From NCBI RefSeq assembly GCF_024362695.1, contig NC_065417.1:8921001-8985000 (forward strand): a stretch of 64,000 nt of DNA. The letters run 5' to 3'. Positions 35,060-48,200 of the stretch are shown here, in pieces. Numbering within the stretch: the first letter of the stretch is position 1; each line of letters starts with the position of its first letter. Origin of the DNA: Pectinophora gossypiella. Taxonomy: Eukaryota > Arthropoda > Insecta > Lepidoptera > Gelechiidae. The notes under the pieces were generated by a model. That model searched no databases and had not been told where the DNA came from. It saw nothing but the letters and a program-made list of their open reading frames with translations. The translations under genes were made by a program, and so were the position numbers.

Positions 35060-36235
35060 GTATTAGTAAAGTTACCCTATAAATATTTGTACGCGAAAGA
35101 CTTTGAAATATATTGAACTGACAATAATCGTATTTTAAGTCGTATTACGTTTTGTGCAGTTGACTGGAGGCGAGCTAGTTCCACGATCACGTATGTACCA
35201 TGTGTCTGTCTTATTCCTTCAGCTACAATTTTATTGTGCAGTAGTATATCTTCGCCTTTCTCGAGTCTTAACGACGCGACGCACGCTGAATGACATTATT
35301 GCTCGCGTATTTTGTAAAGGAAACGACAATTTGTTTTTATCTCCGGCTCGTAATGATATTAAACACGTACGCTTATCATTAATCAGATATTTGTAATGAG
35401 ATCAACACAAATACAGTTAAAATATAGATAAAACAATTAATTAAATGCAAGTATTATCTGATTTTGTCTACTTATTTTACTCGTCGATACGATGATTACA
35501 TCAAGAAGACAATTTTCGCGCACAATTGGTATTAGTCATATAAAATGAATACCTATGAAGAATCGTTTGGAAATATGGGTACCAACTTATCGCGCAAGAA
35601 GTTTTTTTTTTAAAGAGACATATCTTTAACTATATGCTCCGGATGATAAACAAGTTACCATATTCTTTATATATTTTTGCTTCTCCTGACTCCTGATTCA
35701 TCAGACAAAATTAGAGGAGATAATATAAGTACATATATCGACGAGTCCAACATAAAAAGTTAACAACCATTACTGTTATCTATTAGGTACCTACTACTGT
35801 ATGTAGCGTCAGCAACAAAAGCAAACTATTTTTTTAAAGGGAATAAATTTTTAAATTGTTCTTAATAACGATTGTAATATCATACCATTCTTATCGAAAA
35901 CATGAATCATTAGTAGCTTTGAATATCTACTGAAATATCTACATATTGAATACTGAAAGCTATAGCCGTAACATGAACCATCTGTATTTTAATATACCTA
36001 AAGAAACTAGGTACATAAAAGCTTATTTCCTAGCGAGTTAAACAGAATTACCCTCCCTTCAGATTCTTTAATCGTTTTGTAAATGAAATATTTAATTTAA
36101 AAACTAAACGTTTTAAAAAAGGAACATTTATTTTTGCTGACAGTACAAAACTTGTCAAACGAGTGCGCGACGTATGACGAGTTTGTTTACATGAGACGCT
36201 TAGTTAGTGTTGTTATCGACCGGCATATAGTCGCA
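35060..36235. other. Region between the ORF and SELENBP1
   Basis: AT-rich. 35160-35396 carries an 80-codon + ORF without recognisable features. The last 130 bases before 36236 are richer in CpG (gagtgcgcgacgtatgacga), fitting a promoter. Confidence 0.4.
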
Positions 36236-36240
36236 TCAGT
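36236..36240 (+). promoter_or_regulatory. Candidate initiator of SELENBP1
   Basis: TCAGT, the arthropod initiator consensus, lies about 20 bases before the start codon, with no TATA box at the expected spacing. If used, the 5' UTR is only about 21 nt. Inferred from motif and position only. Confidence 0.35.
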
Positions 36241-36258
36241 TGGATTATTTTATTCAAA

Positions 36259-36268
36259 ATGTCTTGCT
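36259..36268 (+). CDS. SELENBP1: SELENBP1 exon 1 (start exon)
   Basis: ATG TCT TGC T followed by the strong donor gtgagt at 36269. It leaves phase 1; the next exon completes a second cysteine codon. It is too short to be found by ORF search. It is chosen because the join gives MSCCKGPGY, as in the family, with an arthropod initiator just upstream. Confidence 0.85.
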
Positions 36269-39200
36269 GTGAGTATTTTTTGCCTTATTTTAATAGAAAA
36301 TAGACATAAGTAGGTAGCTGTGTATATAATTATAAGGTAGATTATTCAGGTAGAGTTTGTTCTTAAATCAGTTGAGGTTTTGACTTGCGAATTCAGTGTC
36401 GAACAATAATTAATGAAATTAAAACCAAATATAATTTTCGCTTCAAATTTATGTTTTATTGGTAAAATATAATTTGTTATTTATTTATTACATTCAAAAC
36501 ATTTTTTCATACAATCATTTTATGTATTACAATTCCACAATTCTATAAATAGGTACCTACTTCAGATAAAATATTACGATTGCATTTTCATTTTAGTTAT
36601 CATTCGTCGTGATAGTAACAGTTCCCGGGAAGCACGTATCAATATCTGAGTTTTTTTTTTTTAATATAATCGTTGATACCTGTTACGATCAAAGTATTCA
36701 AAGTCAAACAATATTTTTCGTAAATAAGTTTTCGAACATTGATTTTGTTCGTCATTCCGCCGTAGTAACATCATATTCTTTAAAAAAAACAGTCACCAAA
36801 AACGGTTCAAAAGTGGTCGGATAGATGCTATAGAATAAGGTAGCAAATCTATCGAGCATATTTTCAATGACATATTGTACCTTACGAAATCCACAAACTG
36901 GTAAACGATCAAAATTACCAGACAATTTTCTTGTTAAAGATGTTATTATACCACTAGACGCAATAAAGAACTTCTTATAACCTGTTCATGCATGAGGCTA
37001 ATACTAATTTTACTGTATAAACACTTAGTCCAAGCGTACAGCATACTAATTTAATGTCTATGAGAGTAGACGTAAACAAGTATACACTTAATAATGATGC
37101 AACGTAGTGTGTATTTCTGATAATATTAACGACTTTATTATATTATAATATTTTTTCGTCTATAGGCCCCTGACATGGCTCATGCAATGACTATTTGAGA
37201 ATTGGTACAGTAGGTAGTCATGACTAATTTAAGAGTCACGCTCTTGTCGGTGTAGCATTCTCCATTCTTGACTATCAAAAGCCAAATCTTTCACCTTTTA
37301 AGACACAACGTTCTCTTTGACCTGTTCCATGTAAGCTCTTCTTGGTCCTCCCCTTCCTCTCTTTCCTTGTAGCTTCCCTTGTAATTATGATATTTTAAAT
37401 AAATCTTTCGTGTCTTAGTGTTCAATCATGTTGTCTTTTCTTTTCTTTTTCTTCTCTTACAGTAGGTAGTAACCGTTACCAAATTCAAATTTAAAATATC
37501 TTTATTCGGTTGGTAAAAAAGTTAACAGTTTGAATCGTCATCCTTTTAGTTCTTTACATAACGAACGTCCCATATGCCTAAAAGTACTGCAGCTTCTCTT
37601 CTGCAGACGGGGAAAAAAAGTTGCAAGAAAAACCTCGACATGACGTGCTTTCCGAAGTCTGCAATGTCCGAAAAGCCAATCTCACAAAAGGGTTTAACTT
37701 ACCTATCTGTCTTATCTATCCACTACCATCATGCGGCAAAGTCTTAGTGTATTTTTTATCCTTAAAATATTTAATTCAAACAAAAAGCGTAACATCGTAT
37801 TTCTATGTTCTCATTATTCATTAAACAACTGTTTATTTACAGGAACATAAAACTGGTGTGTTTCTTTGTAGAGTTTAAAAACATATTGCCAATATTCTAG
37901 AACAGTTAAAGTCAAGAACTTGGCTAAATTATTTTGAACTTAATGGTTTTGCAGTAAGAACAATATTAATTTACCAACCAGATGTTACACTACTATAGGT
38001 ATTTCTACTGGCTCGTAGTGTGTACGTACAATGTTAACATCAGTCAAAGTGTTTTACTAACAAAGAGAACAGTGTATCAAGAAATCATTCTACTTACTAG
38101 CCAGCAAATCTTCTGCAACTTTGTGATCACTTAATGATTTTTGTTTTTTACAGCACTTACCCGTGCTTAGGGAAACTCACAAAGAGAATATTTAAATCGA
38201 AAAAAAATATGGCTCCCGAACCAGATTTTTTTTTCGATCTAAAGGTTTTCTCTTTTTGTGATCACTTATTTAAAAATAAAAAGATTTATATTTTTGATAG
38301 GTACCTACTTTTTATGAAGTAAAAACCTTATCCGTATAACGCATAGTGCGTACTTTATTTATGTCCTGAAATATCACTTTCACTCGTCTCTAAAGCACTT
38401 TTACTTTCTATAAGTTAAAATGTCAAGTAAATGCACACTCACACTTACATTACATTATCATCCCACCCCTTCACGAATTCTATAGAAAGCGTTTAAGCAT
38501 CAAGGCTTGCCATTTGCAGCCTATCCCCAAAAGATTTTCGGTGCAGATACAAGAATAGGATCGAAATGATACGCATCATGTGAAACCGTCCCTATTTGTC
38601 AGGTCTGTTAGGAGCTTATTCGTCCGTGTCACGTGATAAGCGAAATAAAGGAGACGGCAAAAGGTCAGGGTGTGAAAAAAGTGTCAGACACATCATGCCC
38701 CTTGCAATTTATCATGCCAGCCCGGAGGCGAGACTTCAAAGCGTCTCACTCGTCGCGTCTCAAAAGAAACTGCTCAAACACGCCCTACAGACTTTAATCT
38801 TACTGTTTAGATAAAACTTCTTTTTAAAATGAATCTTTAAGAAGTTCCCTGGAGTGAGATTGTTAAGATAGTTGGGAGTTGCAAAAATAGGGCAAACATT
38901 TTTTGTTATTTGAGCACATTTGACTTTGCTTTTGTCAGGTTGAGATACTGTTGGAACTTTTTTACTTGCCGTAAATGTTAGTAGATTTAGTTAACCGCAT
39001 TTGTATCCGTAAAATATAGAGATAAGTTAATACCAAAAAATTACGCATACAAAAAATCATAACCTCATTTCGTTCCGTAATTTGTACTAAACAAAAACAG
39101 TACTTACACACTTTTGGGCCTATAATTTCTCTTGAGGCTGCCGTTAAAAACGCCATCTGATACTTCCACCAATTAAGCGAGGAAAGTTATAGAATGCGTA

Positions 39201-42200
39201 CGCCAAAACAAACAATGGGCCATTGATGGGATTACCTTGAACAAAGGAGTCATTTATATGCGGCCTTTCTAACCAAAATCATTTATGAAGTCCCTCATTC
39301 CACATTGTAAGAGAATAGAAACCACGGGACTAGCTGAAAAAGTACCTGTCGTGATTACTAAAATTGCTAGGGGAGACACGTCCCTCTACCCAACCCTCGT
39401 TTGTGCAACGGAAAAATAATGTTTTGATGCCTATCGCCTATTTATTGAGAGTGACAGTTCTATTTTTTTGATAGGGAATTTTATTTCGGGGAGAAAATTG
39501 AGTGTCTTCAGCCGAATATTGGTTCGAAGGGAAATATTAATGGAATTTTGTATGATTTTGTTGTTGGTTTAGGATGTTTTCTGGTTCGTTGATTAGATTG
39601 GATTGTAGGTATTTGGACGTTCGTAGATATTAATAGATACTTACATAAAGCATTTTGAAATATTACTTAGTTTGCCTAGTTTTTACCTAAAAAAATCTGT
39701 ATAAATTACTAGCCTTTTGAACAGATTCATTTTAATTGAGTTTTACAGTTCAGCTGTATAGAACACTAATTGCATTATCTCACTGTTGAGCATTAATAAG
39801 GTCTGACGGTTTTGGAAGTCACTTTTATTAGTTGGCAACTATAAAGCCGAAACGAATTTTGAAGTTGACAGACTAATTGTATTTATTTTAGGCGATTCAT
39901 CAAGAGTGTTTTTGCAGGCAAGGGTCCAGGGTACGCCTCTCCGATGGCCGCGTTCAGGAATGGACCAAGAGAACAACTTCTGTACGTGGTCTGCGTTCAA
40001 CCGGATAAGACGAAGCAGGATTATCTGGCTACGATAGACGTAGATCCCAAGTCGCCTACTTATTCCCAGGTTTGTTTCAAGTAGTTTCCGTATCATTAAT
40101 AAACTAGGATGTGTATTGAATGAAGTTTCCTTAGCAAGTTTACAATGACAGTTGATAACAGAGAAAAAGTTATTTACGCGGCGTACTTATATTTATTTGT
40201 ATTCGTACTTAGTGCATATGTCGCAGCCAAAAAGCTTAATTCGCCATTTAAGTAACAACCTAGGTTTCTTATTGTGTCATTTAACTAACGGCCTGAATAA
40301 TATTCAACCCTATCGTCTAATACATCATTTAATAAACTGGTTAGCACATAATTAGGCCGTTCATACAATAGGGGATCATGCGAATAATGTACGTTTTTAA
40401 TCTGCTCGAGGCACAGCTAAATTCAAATATTTTTTGGCACTAACTTTTACCGTTGCACTATATTTTTATTAAGACTTATTAAGATTTTATTTAGAGAGCT
40501 AGTTGTCTACGACATATAAACAGATTGGTAATAATTACATTGGTAACAGTAAGTACCCGATTGTCCAAAAAGTAAGATGATCCGTGATTCGGAAGGCAAG
40601 TTAAGCCGTTGATCCCGGTTACTACTTACTGATGTAAATATGTAGTCGTTACATGAGCCATTTCAGGGGCCTTTGGCGGCTCAATAATAACCCTGACACC
40701 AGGGTTGATGAAGTTGGGTATTCACCTCACAACCTACACGATAGAATAAGATAGGGATATTCCGGGAAAACTTCATTAAATTGGATCTTGATTGGGTCTT
40801 TTAATATTAGATATTAATGCTGCCGGTTATGTGTTTATTTACATAAGAATCAAATTATGAGATCTGAATATTAATACACTGTGTATAGCCATTATTTTGC
40901 TGGATCTTAATTTATTTATGAGCATTCCACTAACAAAGTACGTCTGTTTTGTTTTTCTGCAGAACCTTGCAAATACAATGATGCAAATAAATTCTCTAGT
41001 CTAAGTCTGTATACACTAACGCTTGTAGGAACACAGTGTTGGCAGAACGCAATAACGTTCAACTAATCCCCAGGATTTCTGTACCCCACCAGAAAGTATT
41101 ATTGTATACTTTGCTAGAGCAAGGCTAGGAACTAAATTAACAAGAGGAATGTAATATAGTAGCCGAAGATTTGTTGCTAGGATTCACTAAAGCCTCCGGG
41201 AATGGAACAAGCTAGATAATAGTTTTAAATTACGTCAGACAGCTACGTAGGGAGTAATCGATGGTATGTTCTAGTTGAGTAGACTGCGGAGGTATTTGTT
41301 AAGGGATTATGAGGTCTTGCTGTGTCTTCTTCGTCTATCGTGTGGGCTGTGAAGTGGATTACCTTTTCATTTTTCTTCACGTGACCGTAATTCGCCGCAG
41401 ATGGCATTAAATACTTGGCAGGATAAATGGGGAACGCTGAGGGCTCTCACCCGGTACAACCTGGTTTGTTTTTGTTTTTAAAAGTTCTTTATACATAATA
41501 ACAACTCAACTCAACAAAACATAGTCAGCGATAAACAAAATGAATTAATGCAATACGCCACGTAGCCTTTAAAAAACTTATAAAAGAAAAATATTATAAA
41601 TTGTATACAGCTTTATATACAACGTTTATACGTGTTATGGGCATGGTGTGGGGACAAAACCTCTTGGGGTTTATCGACGTCATATTAATAATGTTTTGAA
41701 ACAATAAATGTTTAAAAAAACTCACTGTATAACTCACTATACACTTTATAATTTACTTGGACGACGAGGTCACCATCTCCCTAGCTTTATCCCGTACTCA
41801 CAGGGTCCGCTTATCTAACCTGAAGATTTGACAGGTCCGGTTTTGTGCAGAAGCGACTACTTGTCTGACCTTCAGTTAGGTCAGATACCACCTGTCCTGA
41901 GACATTAAACTGATGAAGGCAGTCTTATTTTATAACTCATCAATCTCAATAAAATAGTTTTATTGAACACTTGTCAGAGATCATTAATGTTTAAAAAGCT
42001 AAAACCAATAAATTAAATATCGTTTTAACTTATCTGTCTAATTGAGACGAATTCATACCGTCAAATTTATTAACAAAGTTGTTGATAGGTTTCTAAATTA
42101 AAAGTCATATAATGTTATTTTTAGATGTAAGGATTACCTCTATTGAGGTAAAAGAATAAAGAATCTACGTTCTTCAAGAAAGTTTTAAAAAGACCTTATT

Positions 42201-45200
42201 TGCAAAAGGTGATCTGGCGTACTCACGTGGGAAGTGTTGGCGATGAGATCCATCACAGCGGGTGGAATGTTTGCTCTAGTTGCCATGACAACAAGGAGTT
42301 GAAGAGAGACCTCCTCATACTGCCTTCACTGCACTCCTGCAACATCTTTGCCATCGATGTCGGAACTGACCCTAGGAAGCCGAAGCTTCATAAGGTAAGG
42401 GCCACTGAGACTTTTTGTTTTGTTGGGGCTATTTTGGACGTTTGCCATTGCTGCACGAAAGCTGATGAAATAGCCTTTATTAATTTGTACTTATTTTTTA
42501 TTTCTCTCTTCACATTTTCATCGTTCCTTTATGCTGTATGTGACTTTTTGCTTTAAAGTCACATAATTCACATTCCAAGATCGTAAATGGCTAACCGATA
42601 CTTACCCTCATTGCAAACATATTTTTTTACCTGAAATCCCATACAATATTGCAACAAATACAATACATCTTCAATACAGAATTTAAACATAAACAATACG
42701 TAAACAACAAAGTAGGTGTCAAAAAACAAGTAAAGTATTTTGAACATACTTACCACTCAACTTCAGAAGTTACGATATTCGCACAAGATTGAAGAACAAA
42801 CAATTCTCTTGTGTCATTAAAAATGTAGTTGTGGCCTTATAAAGTTGGACGTGAGGGTAGAAATTCGCTGGTGCAAGTCGAATCTTGTTTGGAAGCAAAC
42901 TCGTAAAACTGAATTTTTATGTCAACAGTTCAGCAAAGTTTTTTAATTCCTCGCTTTTTATGCTTTGAATTTACCCCTAGAGCGCGGCCCCATAAGTTTG
43001 TTATTGAGATCTTAGAACTTCAACGATCAGGATATTTGCATAGTTCCCAAATTAAAATGAAATGTTTTTGAAATATAAATTAAGAGACTCGTTAAGAATT
43101 CTGAACGCGACGCCCGAGTATTGGTTCAGGTAATATTTTTTCGACGAACAGACTTCATCAAAGGAAGGAAAACGGTGTAAGAAAATATTTTATTATAAAA
43201 ATACAAGAGGCAAGCTTTAAGTTATTTTACTTTGTCGTTGCTTTTCTTGGGACAATATTTTCACAGTTCCTTTCTCACTGTTTAAGTATTTAAAATCTGT
43301 CTTTTTTTTTACTTTTTTATGATGGTGTTTTCGCTACACAGAATCGGTAAATATTTCTCTTAAACAGTTCAAAGTCAATAATGCTTTATAACCAACGAAT
43401 ATATTTTTTTGACGTGACGTATTGTAGTTTTGCCGCAGATGGCATTAATTACTTGGCCGGACAAATGGGGAGCGCTGAGGGCTCTCACCCGGCACAAAAT
43501 TTAAGACAACAGGCCAAATATTTATATATAAAGGAACTAATAATATGACAAAAAATATTATATTTTACTAGGAACAAAATTTAATAACGCGAACCGGTGA
43601 TTGGCCAACTTCGGCTTTATAATTATCGCTGGAGCAGCAAATAGTTTGGAAGTGAATCGCGCTAGTTCCGAACTCATCTGGAATCTGTCGTCAAACTCCG
43701 AACATTCTAACTCTTGAATCACCTACTCTGGATACACCACTAGGTTTCTTCAAGTGAAAATTTCGCAAAATATTTAAATTACGTTGTGGTTCTTGGTCTT
43801 TGTATACATGATTTAATCAATGTTGTATATTTCCAATTTGAAATTTTAATCTTAATATATAATTATTAAGTTTTCTGCTAGACTGGAAGTAAAGAGAAAA
43901 CATAAAATTTGTTCAGCACTCTAACCCACATTATGATACTGAACAGAACAGCAATTTCTACCAAAATTTATAGCATCATGGAGTATCATGCCACCACAGA
44001 CGCGAATACAAGACGCTTCCCAATTCAATAAAGTTTAACGAGTTTTCTTTTCTAGACCGTGTCAAAGCAATCTCGAAAGTTCCTACACGTTCACGGTCTA
44101 CTCCCTAATCTCTCACGTATCCAAACTTACTCTATTTAGCGGGAAAATAGCTCCCTTATCTTGGCTTCATTGCGTCGAAAATATCATTACCAGGTAATAG
44201 ACGGGGCCGAGATGAGGTCATTCAACTGCAGCTTCCCTCACACCGCTCACTGCCTGGCAACCGGCGAAATCATGATCTCCACTATGGGAGATAAGGATGA
44301 AAACGGCAAAGGAGATTTTGTGCTCATCGATGCAAAGACTTTGAAAGTGACAGGTGAGACCTTACGCATAAGGATGAAAGATTTCCCAATATACGACCCT
44401 TGCTTGAAACAGATTTTTCTGGGAAATTGCATAAGTTATGTGGATAAAAAACTTTGTTGATGTGACATACAATTTTTTTTTGAAGTACTGAGTGTTGTCG
44501 TTTATTGGACGTTGAAAGTAAAAACGTAATACCTTAATACATGTGTACGTGTATGGATGATTGGAAATCGAACTTGTTTGACATTGTAAATGTATTGTAA
44601 ACAAGGTCATTTAAAACATTGTGTCCAAAGCTATTCCATTAAAGACTCAATTTCGAAAGCATTTTCATACTTGTAAACACTGCATTTTCCTGAAGAAAGT
44701 AACTAAAAGAAAATACGAAAGAAAATAGACCCTGATCAGAACAACCGACTTATTAATAAATCGTGTAACATTTATTTCGTTTATCTTTTTTACTTTTTTG
44801 TCATGGCCAATTTCATAAGAAAAATGAAAGACTGGTCCATTCTTTCTGTAGAGATCGATATGAACTTCATTTATCATGATTATCTACGATGAAGCGGATA
44901 ACATTATTCAAGCCAATTGGAAATAATTCCCGACATTTGTTCCAATCACTAATTCATTACAGGGACTTGGACGAAGGGCAAAGTTGCTAAATTCGGTTAC
45001 GATTTTTGGTACCAGCCCTATCATGACGTCATGGTCTCTACGGAGTGGGGTACTCCTAAATATTTCAAGACGTGAGTACTTTTATTATTATTACTTTTTT
45101 TCGAAGGTAGGTCGAACCTATAGCTTGCTAGAGTGACGTAACTTTGACGTAACGTAGATTATAAGTATTGTGAGAGCTAATGCCACGTTTAAATACAGTT

Positions 45201-48200
45201 TCTTGTCATTTCTTCTTCTCAGCCATAAAACCTAGCGAAATGACTAACCTGATTCCAAGATGTTAAATTCAAATTCTCTGTTCTATCTTTATTCAGTAGG
45301 TAACATAGTTACACTTTGAATCGTCAATTTTTACATAACGAACGTCTCATCCGCCCTTCAACAATTGACCTTCAACAAGTTTATCTATGATAATTATGTT
45401 CAATAAATGAATCTGATCTCTGATATAGGTATGTAGTTTGCCCAACGTACATTTTTTATAAATTCATATTTTTTTTTCTTATATAAGTAGATAAGATCAT
45501 TACAGGTCAACGCCGGTCATTCATGATTGAGGATAAGCCAAATATACATCTCATACCAATGACTACTTAAAAATATTAGAGATCGCAGGTTTCTTTAAAT
45601 TGACCAGCCTGGTAGAAATAAAGCAGTGGTAACAAAAGTTTAACATCGGAGCGTGCAACTTATATTCCATATTTTTTCCAGCGGTTTCCATCCAGATGAC
45701 GTCAAAAACCCTGAGCGTTACGGTACCTCACTCAACGTTTACAAATGGTCGACCAGGGAGTTGCAACAAGTCATAGATTTGGGTCACGAAGGCTGCGCGC
45801 CCCTCGAAATCAGATTTCTCCACGATCCAAAAGCCGCGCAAGGATTTGTTGGGTGTGCTGTTGAGGCTAATGTTTACAGGTAGGCGATTTGTAAGGGCTG
45901 ATGCGGCTTAGGACGTAGATAAAACTTGCTACACTGGTTGTTTCGATATAGCATCGCGACGAATCACGTGGCGTAATCTTTGTGACTTATGACGTCACAT
46001 CCTACAGGACATAATATCAGGGACAGCGTCTCCTTCATATTCCGTACCATTATCAATAAATAAATATGACATAAGATAAGGATGAAGGATAAAAACATGA
46101 CGTAAGATGTCTTGCTCTGAAACAGTTAAAATCAATGAAACAGTTAAAATTTGGTATCCGTTACTTTCTTATTTCATTATGCAATTCATACTACATCCAA
46201 ATTTTCTCTTTAACTCAGGTTCTATAAAACAGCTGATGGAACATGGAAAACCGATAAAGTCATCGATGTGCCGGCGAAAAAAGTTTCCAAAGATGGCGTA
46301 CAATCCGAGCTTAACGGTAACTCGTACTTTGTTTGTTTTTACCTTATTTATCCTGTATTAACTTTAGGTCGAGACGAGAAACGCTCTTTGTTTCGGACTA
46401 CACATTCTCGCAAAATGGCAAAGATTTTGCTGAACGTGATCCATACGTATTGTGCAATATCTAGAAAGCCAAAACCATATAAGCTTTGCTAACAAATATT
46501 GCCCAACATACTGATTTAAACATTACTGTAAAGCGTTATTCAATCTTTTCATAAACAAGAGAACTTACACGAATTGAAGATCTAATTATTTTGTAACTAT
46601 AAAATTCAATTAACCCGTAATCGTTGCTAATAGTCTAATTTCTTTGTTCCCCTTTCATAAATTATGTGGCTTTGTGTTAAGCTTCAATGCTATTCTTCGT
46701 CCGTGACATGACAGTTCTATTAACTTTTTCCCCTAGGTTTAATGTCCGACATCCTTTTGTCTTTGGACGACAAATACTTGTACTTCACCTGTTGGCTTCA
46801 CGGGGACGTGAGGCAATATGACATTAGTGACCCTGCACATCCTAAACTGACAAGCAAAGTTCAGCTTGGAGGTCAAATTATAGAGAACGACCTTCAAGTT
46901 GTTGAAGACAAGGAGGCAGAGGTAAGTCCCCCCGTTACCTAACTCCTATTAAATTAATGCTTCATGACTCCACACAATAATATTACTGCTGTGTCATTCT
47001 TTTCATTTCTGTTCGTGGCTTTTGTTGTTTGCTAAATTACTTTCAGACATTTCCCCGATGTTATTTCATTTAGCGTTTAGCTACTGGGTAGAATTTATGT
47101 TTGTTTAAATTAGTTTATCTCCGGCACTCTCGACTTATTTTAAGCAGTGATAAAGTAGTTGTTGTGTTCGGACTTATCAATGTTACTCGCAATGTCATTG
47201 GTTTTCATTGACCTTCAACAAATTCACTTAATATTTGTTTATTTTATAGAGAAGTTGATGTTTACCTTTTGTGACACAGGGTCCGCTCAAACCAGTGGTG
47301 GTCAAAGGAAAACGTTTGCATGGAAGCCCACAAATGCTGCAGCTCTCTTTGGATGGTAAACGTCTCTACGTGTCATCGTCACTTTATTCTCCGTGGGATA
47401 AACAATTCTATTCTAAGATGGCTACTGGGGTAAGTTATAAAATTTAGTGATTTGAATATAGAAAAATTAATAACCCCAAAAAACGAAAATTCTTTTGTGT
47501 TATAAATTATATTATTACATTTTTTGATCTTCGAAATATTAAAAACTGTCAAAAACACTTCCGAGTCTCAACACGGTATTAAATAAACTTTACGACCTAA
47601 AAGAAATGCAAAAGAAAATGAAAAACACGGAATGACGAAAGTGGTAATTAGCTGCGGCATAGCAACCGAGGCGACAAAATTTACAAATTAAATTTTCTTG
47701 AAACAAAGCCTTCTGAGAAGGGTCAAGGCCTTCTTAAAAATGTGAGAAAACGTTTGAGAACAAGTGTAATAACATTTAAGCTTGAAACAGTAACTGAAAG
47801 TGATTGTATATCGAGTGTACAGTTATATAAAGTTGGAAACAGTTTCGAAATATCCCTGTGTAGGCTATGTTTTATTGCCGCTACTGGCAGAAATGTTTAC
47901 TATCCCCCATAAAATACGTCCCCACACAGAAAAATGCAGAATTTCCGCACTTTATTAAACATCACAGACCTCTGAGCTAGGTCATTCACAACAGACAAGT
48001 TACGTAACCGGGCATGAATAAGTTAGAAAATTAAAAACAAAAAGAAACAAAAATGCCTACATAAATAATAAATTGTAACTTTGAAACTATTTGTTTCCTT
48101 ATTGGAAAAAATAACTTTAAGATTCTGCGAATATTACTTTAATTTATAAAAATAAAAACATAATTTACTCAGTTTATCTAGGGCGTTCTTTGCCAGATTT

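Noticed and set aside
42200..42556. 118-codon ORF as a separate gene
   Set aside because: Only its first half is coding: it is SELENBP1 exon 3 read through the donor at 42395 into intron.
44161..44460. 99-codon ORF as a separate gene
   Set aside because: It is SELENBP1 exon 4 with read-through into both flanking introns.
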